This document shows positions 26,251 through 39,100 of a stretch of DNA of 64,000 nt, piece after piece; position 1 is the stretch's first letter, and each line of letters begins with the position of its first letter. The notes beneath the pieces were generated by a model that made no database searches, was not told where the DNA came from, and saw only the letters and a list, made by a program, of their open reading frames with translations. The translations under genes and the position numbers were made by a program. Source of the stretch: Pelargonium cotyledonis (lineage: Eukaryota > Streptophyta > Magnoliopsida > Geraniales > Geraniaceae); assembly GCA_036897625.1 (NCBI GenBank), contig JAYMTA010000007.1:1-64000 (forward strand), written 5' to 3'.

Positions 26251-28007
26251 TGATTGTATTTAAGGGTTATGACGGCATTGGATCTATTCTATATTACCTC
26301 TGTCAACTGGTATAGCACATTTCCTTGATTGTACTAATTCTGTTTTTAGTTAATGCTCTTTAGGACCAAGCATAACTATTCTTTAAATCCTCACAGCCGG
26401 TGGAGCTCTTTCTTTGTGAGAGTATATACCCTTTATTTATTTCCTTGTTTTATAGAATAGTTACTCTAGAAAGTTTCAACTGAGTTCCTTACACCCTATT
26501 GTCAACTTTATTTGTTATTTGTTCTAAAGTATTATCTCGGGATATCGCTCAATTTATTTATATAATTTTACCTGGTAGATGACGTGCTTAGTTTATACTA
26601 CCTTATTCAAGAGCACGAGTATTCTTGTATTTTATTTAGTCTGCAAGGACTTTGAACCTTCCTACGCTTGTAAAATCGAGTTGCACTTTATATCAAAGGA
26701 ATATTCATATTTAACCCTTTATTTTATAGATTGGCTTTTCCGTAACTTAAGCTTGCAGATCTAAGGCATAATACTAATATCTTCTAAGGTTTAGTGACAA
26801 AACAAACTTGTGTATAAATATTTTCTAATCTGGGTCATAACGGATTCTTTCTAGTAAAAACTCGTTTTATTTAAGCTATTCTCTAATCTAATACGGCGTA
26901 CGGGGTTTATATAACTAAAGTCTTTGATTCTGGAGACCGGGGAATTTGCCTGTTTCTATCCTGGCTTCGCTTAAGTCTCCTTACAAATTAAAAGGGATTC
27001 ACCCTTAAGTACCGCTTTTTACTCTCTATTATCTTTATATACTGGTTATATAACTGGCGGGTTACTTGGACAGATCGACTTTATTTTCTTAGTATAACTA
27101 AATGAAAAGCGGAGCCTACCCCTATAATTGCAATTTTCAGCCCTTTCAAGCGCAAGTTACCAGGGTTTTTAGATATCGCTTAAAGGAAAAAAGCATTCTT
27201 AGCTCCAGTAGAAGGATCAGACTCTATACAAGGGTTTCCTTGGTTATGCACTTAAAATTAGATTGAATTGGGATTAAAGTTTATTCCCAGATACGCGCTT
27301 ATTTCCTTTAAGGAGGGTGCATTTAGATTAGACTTCTAGTTTAAAGTATGTAATTAATAAAGCTCGGTATGTCGGGAATTTTTTATATTAGAAAAGACCC
27401 CTGGCTTAGGCCTTAGGCAAATTTTATGTAATCGTATAGGAAACGAATTAAAGTCAAGATATTTAGTTTAGAAAAAAGAGATCCTAAGTTCATTTTTACT
27501 CGCTGCGTGTGCCTAGTAACACCGAACTTCTAAGTTGTGATTGTGAAATAGGCAGACTTTAATAACAGGTTTTTAATAAATTAGAGACTATAGAGAACAA
27601 GCTAACCTTTTTGAAGGACTTATCTATACAAGTATTCTTCAGGAAAGTTTTTAATATCAACTCTAAAATTATGCTGCGGCTAGCTTTTATATTTTCGACT
27701 TTACTCTTTATATATATGAATCCCAATTTATTTCGAGCTTGCCTGTTTTCAAAAGGGAAAACTTAAGGTAGTGAGCAAAAAGCTAAATATTTAAAATCCA
27801 AGTTTATAGATTTAAAAGTTTGCTTCTTATACAAAAGTAACTCGCAAACAATAGGTTTATAATATAACTCTTCTTTTAGAGTAGCGGCTCCTTCCGATAA
27901 ACATCTGGAAATTTTATAGGTTCCAGAGGTTTTGCTTGACAACCTATTCCTCTACTTTAGAGGTTATAATGTATTCTCCTGAAAAAAGCAAGGAATCTCC
28001 TATCTAT
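26251..28007. other. Gene-free stretch
   Basis: Only a 61-codon plus frame (26579-26764) without recognisable features. The DNA returns to the general A+T-rich texture of the window after the G+T-rich block ends. No RNA gene or repeat was found. Confidence 0.55.
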
Positions 28008-28082
28008 TAGGCTCAGTACCTGTTGAACCTACAACATAACCGTTATGAGCGGGTACGTTTTAACCAATTAAACTAAATCCCC
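28008..28082 (-). tRNA. tRNA-Ile(CAU)-like gene, probably decayed
   Basis: Read on the minus strand from 28082, the D-arm region TAGTTTAATTGGTT, the anticodon region CCGCTCATAACGG with anticodon CAT (complement of 28045-28047), and GTTGTAGGTTCAA of the T arm follow the plant and green-algal mitochondrial tRNA-Ile(CAU) very closely. The end GAGCCTA also matches that gene's 3' end (AAGCCTA). In working genes of this type the anticodon C is modified to lysidine so that AUA codons are read as Ile. Damage is visible: the anticodon stem has an extra C and a mismatch, the 3' T-stem strand is lost, and the 5' acceptor GGGGATT no longer pairs with the 3' end. Assignment to the family is firm; function is doubtful. 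Confidence 0.65.
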
Positions 28083-31000
28083 TTTGTTGTGCTTGCAACT
28101 TACTTAAGAATCCAAAAACCAACTTATTTTAGCCCACCCATATTTGTAGTGAGTGATTCAGATTTTATAGAATCTAAGGAAAAAAGATCAAGGTACATAA
28201 ATTTATTCTATCTACAATTAAAGTAATACAAGATCTTGGGTTTATTACTTGTTTTTTTTATAAGACTTAAACTCAACAACTTGTTAGGTGGAATACACAT
28301 TAAGAGCGTACTATATCAAAACTATTTAGCTTTTCGAGAACCTGCTTTTGTACAGTATTTATTAAAATGTATACCTGTTATTTCTCTGTTTTTAACATGC
28401 CCTTACATACCTCAAATATTCTCTTTTTACACTAAAAGAAAGGATCCCTGTTGCAATTACTAATTGTTTAGCTTGCCCACTCTTTACCATTATAAAGGGA
28501 GTATCAAATTGTACCTAGATCTCTAATGTCTATAAACTGAAATTAAACTTTATTGGCATTGCTTAAGAAAGGGCTTTTTGGACGGGGGGGTTGGTAGAAA
28601 ACTAATTGGATAGCGCATAAAGACTCCCTCCGTATAGAAGTACTTAGGGGAACTCCACATGACAAAGTACAAAAAGTATAGAATGTGCTGTGGATGCAAT
28701 TTTGGGATAGATATATAGAAGTACTTTTGACTATAACAAAATATAGAATAGAAGGTATCTACTCACATATAATTTTTGTGAAAACGCTGCTACTGAAGTA
28801 CAAATTAAAAGAGCTCTTATAAGAATAAGGGTTTTTTACATGCTATTGCTTTAGTAAGAGTCAATACTTTGCTTATAGGGCTTTCTGATTTAGCTGAGAG
28901 AAACTAAAAAACACGGATCTTTCTATGGGTGTGTCACAGGTTTATATCTAGTTACCCCCTCCAAGTTTTCCCGGTTGATTTGATTTCTTGTTGTATTTCG
29001 AATTCGAGATCATGCATTTTCAAATTTAAGTAATCAATAAACCCTTTTAAACGGGTATTTGCCTATAGGAGTTAGATACTTTTTTACTTAGTGTTATTAA
29101 GGGGTTATTCCGCCGGGGTAATTCAGGCTCTTTAGCTCAGTGGAATACAACAATTTTATATCTGTAATCTAAATTAAAATTCAATTTTCCTTTCAAAAGA
29201 TAAATAAAGTTGGTAGTTAAAGTGGCACACATCTGATTAACAAAAAGCCCTCATTCCGCCTCAGACACCGATTCAACTATAATATTCGTATCAATTCATA
29301 CCCTTGAATAGCCTAAAAAGAGGTACCTGACTCAAAAAAGGGATATGTTACAAGTACTTGAGTACAGTTATGGAAGTAGTTTGCTGTAACAGGACACCCC
29401 TGAGAAGCCCCTGGTATAAGCTTGAATTTCTTCTATTCAAGGTAGGTATGCGGGCGTTTCTTTTCCTCATACAGAAAAGGGATTTTGCACGTAAGAAGAA
29501 AGTACTCTGATAGAGTAGGAGTTAGGAGTGTCACTTATTAGAAACCCAGAATCTTTATAGGATCCTTCTAGAATTATATAGCGACTATATTTAAACCCCT
29601 ATATTAAGAAAGAAGAAAGGTTCAAAAAGACTACGTACGATAAAGCAAAAGTTAGTTACCTTATTTAGAAAGGTAGAGAGCCAACACAGTTTTTTAGGGG
29701 ATCTAATATTTCATATTTAAGAAGCCTTCTGTAGAATAACCGAGGATTACAACCTTATATATATTTCTGAGGCACTGCCCGTATTCAGTTATTTACCCTT
29801 ATAGATAGAGTTTTTATCTAACTAAATTATTCAAGTCTTTATTTCATGTCAGTTAGCGAGTTTTACTTTCCTTTTAAAACTTCTTCGAAGATTTTTGCTC
29901 TAAAAGCTTAGACCTGCCCCCTTTTTATATCTTCTTCAAAGTAAAACGAAAAATCTAAGAGTACTCCCAGTTATGGAGCCTAGAAAGAATGTGATGTACG
30001 GGTTACCATTTCAACATTCCCTTAGAGATTCTTTAACACTCGAAAAGTAAAGGAGCTCGTCTTATTGATGAAACCTAAATAAATAAAAGCTTCTCTTTCT
30101 ATTTTGCAACTAACAGTCTTTTAGTTATATACCATACGAGAATTTTTAAGAATTTATAAATAGATTAGACTTTTTTTTCCAAATGAAGCAAGGGTTCTTG
30201 CAGTTTAACAATGCGAAATCTTTATTGTCTTTTTTCTGCACAAAATTAGGTACAGAATTTTTATTTATGAGACCTGTTAAAAGCAGTTGGGGAGGCTTTT
30301 ATACCTGGGTTTTAATAACTGTAAAATAGGGTTTTTCTTTGCTACTAAACCCCCTTTCGGATATAAGATATTAAGCTTTGGTCATTACCTTCTGATCTGA
30401 TGCTAATTACTCTTTGTTTATAGAGTACCGCATTAGTATAAAGGCACGCTTCATTATTACCCATTTAGTTGGACTAGACTAACCTTTTACCATTATGTAT
30501 TTAGCTCTAAGTTCATATATTCTTTAAAACAAGAAACAGAAGGACACAAAAACTGGATTTTACTATAATAATTAACCTATTTTTTTACTGTATATCAAGG
30601 CTTCAATTAAGCAAGTAGTACTTGGTTTTCAGGCGGATAGGACACCTTTTTTTGTGTAGAAATTCCAACCCAGAATTTTTTTTAGTTTTCTACGAACCAG
30701 TTAAGTGTCAAGTAATAGTAGGAGTTGAACCTATGGATTCTTATTATTTACGAATTTGCTTTAACAGAAGAAAACAAAGAGGTAAGATTTTAGACTTTTC
30801 TTAAAGGGAATTACTACTAAAATAAACAGTGGATTTTCTTGTATATAAGTTAATTTCCGCCGACCCGACCTTTACTTTAGACATTCTTGTTTACCAGCAG
30901 TTAAGGTACGCCTTTTGGGGTTAAATAGTAACTTTATATTGAATTTCATCTGGTCAATATAGTTTTTTCTAATCATAAATAAAAGTCTAATAAGTTCTTG

Positions 31001-33234
31001 TAAAAGTGCTTTGCTTTATTTCGTGGATTTCCCTTGGTGTTATAAAAATCTAGTTTTGGGATAATACATGAACCTCTTCTTATTATGATGACAGGTTCCA
31101 TCTACTTTTAATGATTATCCCACTTCTTGCTAATTCTTATATCTAACTTCTTTTGTATTAATTTCATATCATAAGCCTAAGCCCCGCTTTTAGGATTACG
31201 GACACACACACTTCGTAATTGAGAAAGACTTGTATAGATCCCTTTTTGCAGCCTAAAGTTCCTTCTTTATATGATCTATGTAGCCAAATTTACTAGACTT
31301 AATAGTAGCTTTTTGAATCAATATTTACTTATGAGAATGAAACTTAGAATTAGAAAAGTTCCGCCCTTAGTACCAGAGACCTGAAGGACCTAAAGTTCTA
31401 CTATTTAAGGGCGGTTAGTTTCCGACTCTTTCTTGCTTATCTAGTCCTGATATTATTCCTAAGACTTCCAGTCATATGATAGGGAACACCTGACTTTCGC
31501 AATATTCGAGCCACTATAGGTTTTGTTCTAACTTGGTCCTAATTTTAAACTGTAGACCAGTCTTACTTGAGAAATTAAAGAACTAGCAAGGAATTTTGTT
31601 TATTAAGTCTTTTCCAGGACAGGGCTTTAAAAAGGTTTTTCGGCACAATATAATAAGATTATCTAGACAAGGAAGTTCTCTTCATAGGGTTTTTGGATGA
31701 TACAACGTATAACAAAACTACCCTAATTTAACTTACTCAAAGAGATAGAACAGGCGTAAAGACACAGCTTTCCAGTGGGATGGGCTCAAGGTTCTTGATT
31801 ATTGAACGGGAAAATCTGTTTTTCAGTTAAATACGTGCTTGAATAGATTTTGCTCTTGAAAAGGTCAATATATTCTAGGTAGTAGAACCCCATTTTAATA
31901 ACTATTTGATAAAGTATAATATTTAAAATTCCTAAAAAAGCTTAACCAGTAAATATCCGCGAAATCTTATATATTTATAAGGCCTTTGTAATAAAATTGA
32001 ATAAAATTAGGAGTCTTTTACAAAAAAATAAGAGAAGTAGGGAAAACAGTCACCGATCTAAGCTGTAAAGAATATAAAAAAAGTTAAAGGCCCTGCTTGA
32101 GAGTCGCGGGAATACTAACCTTATTAGCTTGCTTTACCTAATATTATATAACACAAAATTTCATTTTTTTCTTTATAATTACTTTGCTTGGTCGAAAATT
32201 TAGATCATAAAAACGAATATCTTTTGAACACAGCGGAAGCTCTTTTAGTTTTTATTTTTAATAAAAAGACGGATACTATATAGAATAGATAACTACAAAA
32301 GCTACAGGCTGGAAGAGAAAGACCCCTACCAATCAGGTATAGCCCTGCATAGCAATTAGGGAAAGTTCTTGATATATGCTCTAAGAAGGGTAAGATAATA
32401 GCTGTTAATATATAGACTAGTAACGGTGGTAAAGCTCTGTATAGTCCGAAATAAGTAAGGGTACAGAAACCTGGTAGTACAAAAGGAGGTATGAAAGGGT
32501 TTTGCTCCCATGTTAACGTGTTTCCTGAGTTTTCCAGATAAAAAGGTAACTAGATCAACTTTAAATTACAAAGCCAAGATCTCTCCTTTATCTGAGCCTT
32601 TTAACAAAAGAGGGGCTAAGACGAGCGATTCTATACTGCTTTTGAATTAGGTTATAATATATAGGAAACCTTCACATGGAATAACTTATATGTTAGAGGG
32701 GTCCAAAAGGAACCTCTTTCTACAAGAAAACAATTAAAAAAAAAGGCAAGGGATGAGGGAAGTCTAATTGCTAAGTCAATCTTATATAATTTCTCGTCAA
32801 CAAACTTTAATATAATTCTTTGGTATCCTTGGAAAATATAAGGTAATGGAAAATACCTAGCCCTAGATCATAGAGAAGACTCGCTCTATTAGCTGAATAG
32901 ACCCCTCCTTAATAGGTTTGGATTAGACTTTTTTGTTTTATATTTTTTAAGTCATATCTAAATGAGTACTTCTTTTTACTTTTTAATAGATGTTAATAAT
33001 AAGGTAGTTTTCAAATGAGACAGAAATCCAAGATAAGCTTCATTTGTAAGTAAAACAAATTAATAATCACTTAGGTAATGACGTTTTTATTTGTTAAGCA
33101 AATTTCGGATCTAGACAAGAAGGGGCTTCATAGTGGGATCATGTGACAGTTCGTCATGAATGGCTGCGTAAGGAGATTAGCTGGGTTTGGGTTAGGAAGT
33201 GGGTGTATTCTGTATTATAATTTATACACCTTTT
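28083..33234. other. Mostly gene-free stretch
   Basis: A 75-codon plus frame (28236-28463, hydrophobic) and a 60-codon plus frame (30622-30804) are unrecognised. The latter overlaps a tRNA-like 3' fragment on the other strand. A lone tRNA D-arm-like sequence (CTCTTTAGCTCAGTGGAA) occurs at about 29128-29145 with no T arm behind it. GGATCC is at 28442 and 29560. Purine-rich DNA with short AGGTA words lies at about 32290-32500. Confidence 0.5.
30705..30745 (-). pseudogene. tRNA 3' fragment
   Basis: Minus-strand CATAGGTTCAACTCCTAC is a good T arm: loop TTCAACT, and stem ATAGG against CCTAC with one mismatch. Upstream on that strand nothing matches an anticodon stem or D arm. Likely a truncated tRNA copy. 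Confidence 0.3.
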
Positions 33235-33310
33235 GGGATTGTAGTTCAATCGGTTAGAGCACCGCCCTGCCAAGGCGGAAGTCGTGGGTTCGAGTCCCAA
33301 AGCCATTCCG
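33235..33310 (+). tRNA. tRNA with Asp-type body and Gly anticodon GCC
   Basis: This is the best-preserved tRNA in the window. GGGATTGTAGTTCAAT, a GGTTAGAGCA D arm, and a perfect 5-bp anticodon stem CCGCC/GGCGG (33262-33266, 33274-33278) follow plastid and cyanobacterial tRNA-Asp(GUC) almost base for base. The 7-base loop is CTGCCAA rather than CTGTCAA, giving anticodon GCC (33269-33271), which reads glycine codons. The T loop TTCGAGT is canonical, but the T stem is GTGGG/CCCAA with two extra bases before the acceptor strand CCATTCC. That strand pairs with GGGATTG except for one mismatch and one wobble. The final G matches the Asp discriminator. It may be a recent copy that is starting to decay, an edited gene, or a tRNA of changed identity. 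Confidence 0.65.
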
Positions 33311-33406
33311 CTTCTCTTCGTTCAGATCCAAGCTTACACTTGCCATGTCTTTGTGTTTCTTTCTTAATACCCTTTTTATGACTCTGAGTCTTTGTAGCTG
33401 TCTTAC

Positions 33407-33450
33407 GGGTTCTTCTTAGCTAAGATTGTATGGGTCTTCTTAGATTGTAT
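33407..33450 (+). repeat. Imperfect short tandem duplication
   Basis: GGGTTCTTCTTAG followed by CTAAGATTGTAT (33407-33431) is repeated directly as GGGTCTTCTTAGATTGTAT (33432-33450), with a few bases lost. It lies about 100 bases after the Asp/Gly-type tRNA and just before another tRNA-like sequence. Confidence 0.6.
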
Positions 33451-33461
33451 AGGAATGGTAG

Positions 33462-33525
33462 GAATATAGCTCAGTTGTTGTAGGACTGTTGCTTTTCTCA
33501 ATCGAAGTTCAGTTTAAAAGTTGTT
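33462..33525 (+). pseudogene. tRNA-like sequence, degenerate
   Basis: GGAATATAGCTCAGTTG looks like a tRNA acceptor end and D arm (TAGCTCAGTTG is a perfect A-box). About 40 bases on, CGAAGTTCAGTTTAAA resembles a T arm with a poor stem. The middle (GACTGTTGCTTTTCTCAATC) does not give a clear anticodon. It lies 150 bases downstream of the well-preserved tRNA at 33235, on the same strand, so the two could be remains of a small tRNA cluster. Confidence 0.3.
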
Positions 33526-36500
33526 TAAATGTTATATTATATTCAGAGACATTAAAGCGGGAATCCGCAGGGATGATTTACAAGAATACTCTTCAACAGC
33601 TAAGTTTCCAAGAATATAGTTTTAGTAATCCCTAACAAAGAAAAAAGGATGCCTTTGCTGCTTTGGATCTATGAGACTGCCTAGCAAAAACCGGGAGCTT
33701 CTTTACCTAATTGCACCTAAATGATGATTGTTATTTCCCTCTTTTTTATTAAAACTCGAATAACTTAGTAGCAGCTTTTCACTATAAAAATCCTTTGAAT
33801 TAGAGGATGTTCCTTGTTGGTTTTGTTCAATTAGGATAACACAAATTAGTACAAAAAAAAGAGATATACAACATAGAAGGAAGTTACTATCCACAAAGAT
33901 CCATATAAGAAGCTGCTAAAAGGAAAGGCTTCGTTATTGGAGCGGGTATACCTTTCTGTGTATAAGGAAATCTCTTTTATCTTCTGCATTGGGAAACCTA
34001 AATTAAATACTAAGACTTTTTGCTTTTGCTTACCTTTAGTTAGTATAAGGCATTAGATAATAGACATGATACAGTTCACAAACAACGTTTGAGAGATACG
34101 ACTCGCGTAATAAGACTGAACCCCTACCAGGAATATTCCTATATGGATTTGCTTATATATATATATATCAATAACAGCTTTGGGATCTCTTGTATTCCCC
34201 AAAAAACCATATAGAGAACTGTCATGTAAAGTGAAAAAGACCCGTTGTTTAAAATCACTTATATAATCGAACTCTTTATTCCTTAGTGAATTAGCTAGCT
34301 TCTTACCTTCTTTCTTTTCTATCTATTTGTCGTTTCTACGGTACCCCCCTCAGTTTGACATCTATAAAACTAATTTGGTTAAAGGCGAGCACTCCACCAA
34401 TGAGCTAGTGACAAAAGGGGTTGTTATTATAATTTATTTGGTTGTAAATACTACAGTTTCCTTTGAAAATACTATTAATATATAGGGAATCCTGCAGGAA
34501 CTTATTATTATATGAACTCTCAACTACCTAAAAGAATCTCTCAGCTATGACTTTTCTGCCTCTAAAGTCCCTGGGCAATGCCGTTCAAAATAATAAGGGG
34601 ATCCGGGGCCCTTTTTGACTATGCTACTAGGAGTTTGAGTTTTCAGATTTGCTGCAAAGGTTTTAATTAATAAATACACTAGGGAGACTCTTATCTAGGA
34701 ACTCAATAGACTGCCTTGCTTTTTACTTACAAAAAAAAGTTAACTAATATTATTTAATAGAGTCTACTAGCTTGATATTTACCGACTCGAAATCATATTC
34801 TGTGTTGTTACGGAGCTATGATACTAGAGAAATCGGGGATACCCGAGGAATACTCCTGTACTTGAGGAACAAATCAAATTTATTCTATTAAAAGCTGGAG
34901 TGAAAGCACAAAAATCTGCTTAGGTTCCTTTAAAACAGCTAACCTTCCTTGAAAGCGAAGTACTCTTGCCTTTGTATCCTGACCAAACCTTTTATTAGCT
35001 TTAGAGAATTCCGTGAAGAGCTATAAACCAAAAAAGTATCAGGACCCCTAAAACTATTGTGATATTCCAGCTGGATAGGATTAATAGGTTGCGTTATAGT
35101 AGGCAAAAGGGGGACTTTTGTTTGGCTTAGTTTGATCATTTTACTCTTCCTAAATTAGCCTTTTAGGAAATGGAATATATCCCCGTATACTTAATATTCC
35201 CCGATTTACTATACTTATTTCCAAGAGTCTTAACTACTCTAGATTTCTAAACCTTTCCTTTTTCGGCTTTGCTATATCTTCTTTTTCTGGGCCTAATCTA
35301 CTAGTAATATACTATAATTCACCGCTAAACTAAAATAAGACCCCGTATTTCTTTATAGAACTCCCGCGTACTGTAAAGTTTTCCTTTTCCTAGGATAAAA
35401 ATACACGATCAACCTCTGCCAAATCTAGACTGTAAAATAGGATCTTGGCAAAAAGGACTAAACATATTCAAAGGATGATTTATTTCGACTTGAGAACGAG
35501 AATCTTCCGTACTTTTTTAAGAAGGGGCTTCTTTCTTATAAGCCTAGGATTTATTTAGGGCTCTTGGAAAGGCTTCAGGAATATGCAAATGTAATTATTA
35601 GATTAGCTTACCTGTGACAAAACTAGATTCGAGCAGGGGTATGAGGCTCGGGTACTACTGGCGAGCAACTTTGGGCGGGAGTTGGCATCTATAAACTCCT
35701 GTATTGACGTTTTGAAAACCATATCTTAGACTGTCGATCTGAGCATTTTCTAGCGTACTATCACAGCTGGGGAGTTAATCTCGCAAATTAAGCAAGAGTT
35801 TTCTCTATAGGTCACTCTTTGCTAGGGCCAGATTCTCCTTATTCTTTATTTGTTATTAGGCTACCGGGATTTACTTTAAAAAGTTTTTTGCAATAACTTA
35901 GTTGTACGGTTAATTTTTGGATACTTGGAAAGCTTGTTCTTTTTGCCAGCCAATTTCAATGTGTGTACGCCAATCCTGGGTTGACATATGCGGTACAGAT
36001 TCAGATATAACCAGACCATGGAAACTCAGTTATAGGAGGCTTTTTGATATAAAAGAATTCATGGGTCTTAAAAAAACTCTGGTTTATAGGTTTTTATAGG
36101 TGTAGAGACAATCAATAACTAAACTCATGATGAATGTTACTAAAAATGAATCCTTCGGCTTTCTTTAATCTGGAATCTGGGTCAACCAATTGTGAAAACT
36201 CCGAAATGTACGCAACCCGTAATAAAAAGGAATGGTTATACCAACAAACAGACAGCTTTTAATAAGTAAAATTAACGCCTCCTATTTATATACAGGGCAT
36301 AGACATGGGCACATCTCTAATCTAAATTTTGAGGTTATCTATATCCTTAGGAGTTTCTAATACTAGACCTATCTTTTGGGATTCCCGGTGATTCTTTAGA
36401 GAAGTATTTAATATCTTTTATTTTAGTTTCTTATAACGTGTACTTAAAAGTCGCTCAGATTGTATGAGACTAAACTCTGTTTTTAATTAAGAGTAGCTAG

Positions 36501-39024
36501 AAAAAAAAAAGGAGTTCTATATTTTAAGCTCAGTTTTCAGAGGAGTTAATAAAAGCTGTACTTTGTTCTAAGATTCGGCTTAGGACCTTTAGTTATATAC
36601 TTTGGGACTTAACTTTATAATTTAAGGAATACCAAAACCTGTATATAATCCATAACTAGCGATAAAAAACTTACCTTAATACTCCACCGGTCCCTTGGAT
36701 CGACTATATTCGAAAGGATAATTTAAATTGTAATTTAAAGCAGTCTTGTGGAAATTCGATTTAAAGTTGTTGTAAGATACGATACGCTTTCCTACCTAAA
36801 TAAGGTTATATAAAACTAAAAGGAAAAAGATACCCTTGCAGCAATATGATTTTCTGTGCTATACCAGCATGAGAGCTTACTGCTTTCCCCACCCTCTACT
36901 AATTAGCTATAGATAGCGCCTATAATAAATGCTTGGATTCTTAATACTTGAGAGTACAAAAGCACAGAGTTCCCTCAATCAATAGAAGTAGGTTATCTTT
37001 ATCAAATACTGTGTAAAATAGGGATCTACTTCTGAAATGCCTTAATATATAAAGTAACTAAAAGAAAAAGAGATGTATAGTAAGACATAAGTTCTGTGCG
37101 AGCGTCTCTAATCCTACGAGGCGTTTTACCCACAAAAGGTCGGTAACTAAGGTTAATAACGGTCAAAAGAACCCCACTGCTTCAAAAAGGAGAAGTATTT
37201 TCTTAGTAAAAAAGTAGTGTATAAGGCCCTAATTCCTGCTTTTTTGTTTTCTACGATTGGATAATTTTCTATTTAATTATATATATTTGGAAGCACCAAT
37301 ACAGAATTGGGACGAATCCAGAAAGTACCTACTAATATTTACCAATCTATCATACTATTAAAAGCGGGTCTTGAGAAATTTGTGCTCGCTGAAGAAGCTC
37401 CTCTAATGAAAAAATGACTAATAGAATAATACCTTTTCCCAGGACCTTGTTTAATAATTTAGATAGAAATAGATTTCATTTAGGTATCAAGGGTTTTCCT
37501 TGCTCTTTGTTCTATAAATTTATTCACATGAATCCTTTATTAGTATACTATTTATAATGTAGTAAACCCGCTTTTGTCTCGAAAAAGGTCCCTTTGATAT
37601 CACGAAACTCTCCTAGTATTGTAAAAGGATTAACTTCGGCCTTGAATTCGCAAGAAATTGCTATTTTAAAAAGTATAAGAAAAAGCCGCTAACCAAGCGC
37701 TTGCACAATCCTGAGTAATTTCATGATTAGTTTATAGTAGGAAGTCTACGAACTTGAGTTAAGTTAAATGTAGATAATAAAGGGAATACACGAAGTCTAC
37801 GCCTCTTTTAAGAAATGGATTTAGGTAACTTTATGGGGTATCTGTACTATGTATTGTTTTTGAACGTAGTAAAACAGGATTCCTTGAAGTGTACTGACTA
37901 AGCTCTTTGTTCCTCGCAGAGTTTTGACAACAAATAGATGGTATAGACGATTCTTAATTATTGCAACTAACTATAAGTATTACAATATGGACTTACATAT
38001 AGATGCTGTTTAGAATCTATACAAAAACTGATAAGACATAAGTTATATTTGAATAAGACAACCCTCTTGTATCAGCACCTGTTCAATACCTTCTTTCAAT
38101 TATTCAGTACGTAATATTGTGCAGTAGTCTCTATTGTAGTTTGTTTTTTATAAGTGCCCTTTTTCTTTTTATTCAATTTTATACACAAAGAGCTTATAAA
38201 TTTTCAATGAGTAAATATAAGAAGGACTCTTTAGGGATTCCTAAATGATATCTGGATAGTCCACAAAGTAAAAAACCAAGGATGTCTTTGTCATTAAGTC
38301 GCTTACAGTACAATTTCTACTTGATCTCCTAATAAAAACTCCTTTACCCCAGATAAATGGGTTAAGTGATTTAGAATCTAAGAAAATTACCAATTATTAC
38401 TAAAGGCTAAAGGTATCGACAATAAGATATAATACTTATACTTACTTGTTTTTTAACTGGTACGCTTAAGAAAGGCCTAGGCATTTAGAAGGTTAAGATC
38501 CAGAGTAAGAGTATAAATGGGTCCTTATCCTATCCTTATTTTAAATATTATTTCCTTTACCCTTTATTAAGCTGGGATTCCCCTTTTTAGATGTAAATGT
38601 TTTTAGGATCCCTATGTATCGTACGTGCCAATTAATTGAAAATAGAAATTAAGGTAAAAGTCTTAGGCTGGTGGTCGAAGATTCCCGATGTAAAGCAAAC
38701 TCGTTTTTATAAAAAGCCCTTCAAAGTAATTCTAGTCAATAATGTGAAAATTCTTAAGCAGTAAACAGGAATTTATTAGCAGCTGAGTTGTACAAAGCAT
38801 TACAGAAAAGAACTGTATCTAGTATTTAATCCAAACAAAGGATTTCCTAATACTTAAAAGGTGTTAATTCTTAATTCCTAGTAATTAGGTCATAAAGTTA
38901 TATGTAGTAATAAAGGGATCCCTCTTCTCTAATAATAGGCAAGAACAAACTGAGGATCGCTATTACTAATAGGTACCTAGGATACTAAGATCCAGATTTC
39001 CACAATCTAAGGGACCTTTAAAAT
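33526..39024. other. Mostly gene-free stretch
   Basis: Short unrecognised frames of 63 codons (33703-33894 -), 66 (34939-35139 -) and 60 (35917-36099 +). A minus-strand sequence at about 34375-34412 (CACTAGCTCATTGGTGGAGTG) resembles a tRNA D arm but has no convincing 3' half. An alternating TA run lies at 34154-34168. GGATCC occurs at 34599, 38606 and 38916, and GGGCCC at 34606, overlapping a GC-rich patch. Confidence 0.5.
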
Positions 39025-39100
39025 TATCTACTTTTTGGCGTTTTGAACCAACAACTTTTGCCGTATGAAACAAAAAATCTACCATTCTTTTACGCAATCA
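39025..39100 (-). pseudogene. Plastid-type elongator tRNA-Met(CAU)-like sequence
   Basis: On the minus strand the middle and 3' half read TTTGTTTCATACGGC, then GTTGTTGGTTCAAAA and a final AAAGTAGATA. Plastid-type elongator tRNA-Met reads TTGCTTTCATACGGC, GTCATTGGTTCAAAT and AATAGTAGGTA in the same order and spacing. Anticodon CAT is complementary to 39065-39067. The D arm is eroded (AATGGTAGA remains) and the 5' acceptor no longer pairs, so it is probably not functional. Plastid-derived tRNA-Met copies are common in plant mitochondrial genomes. Confidence 0.5.
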
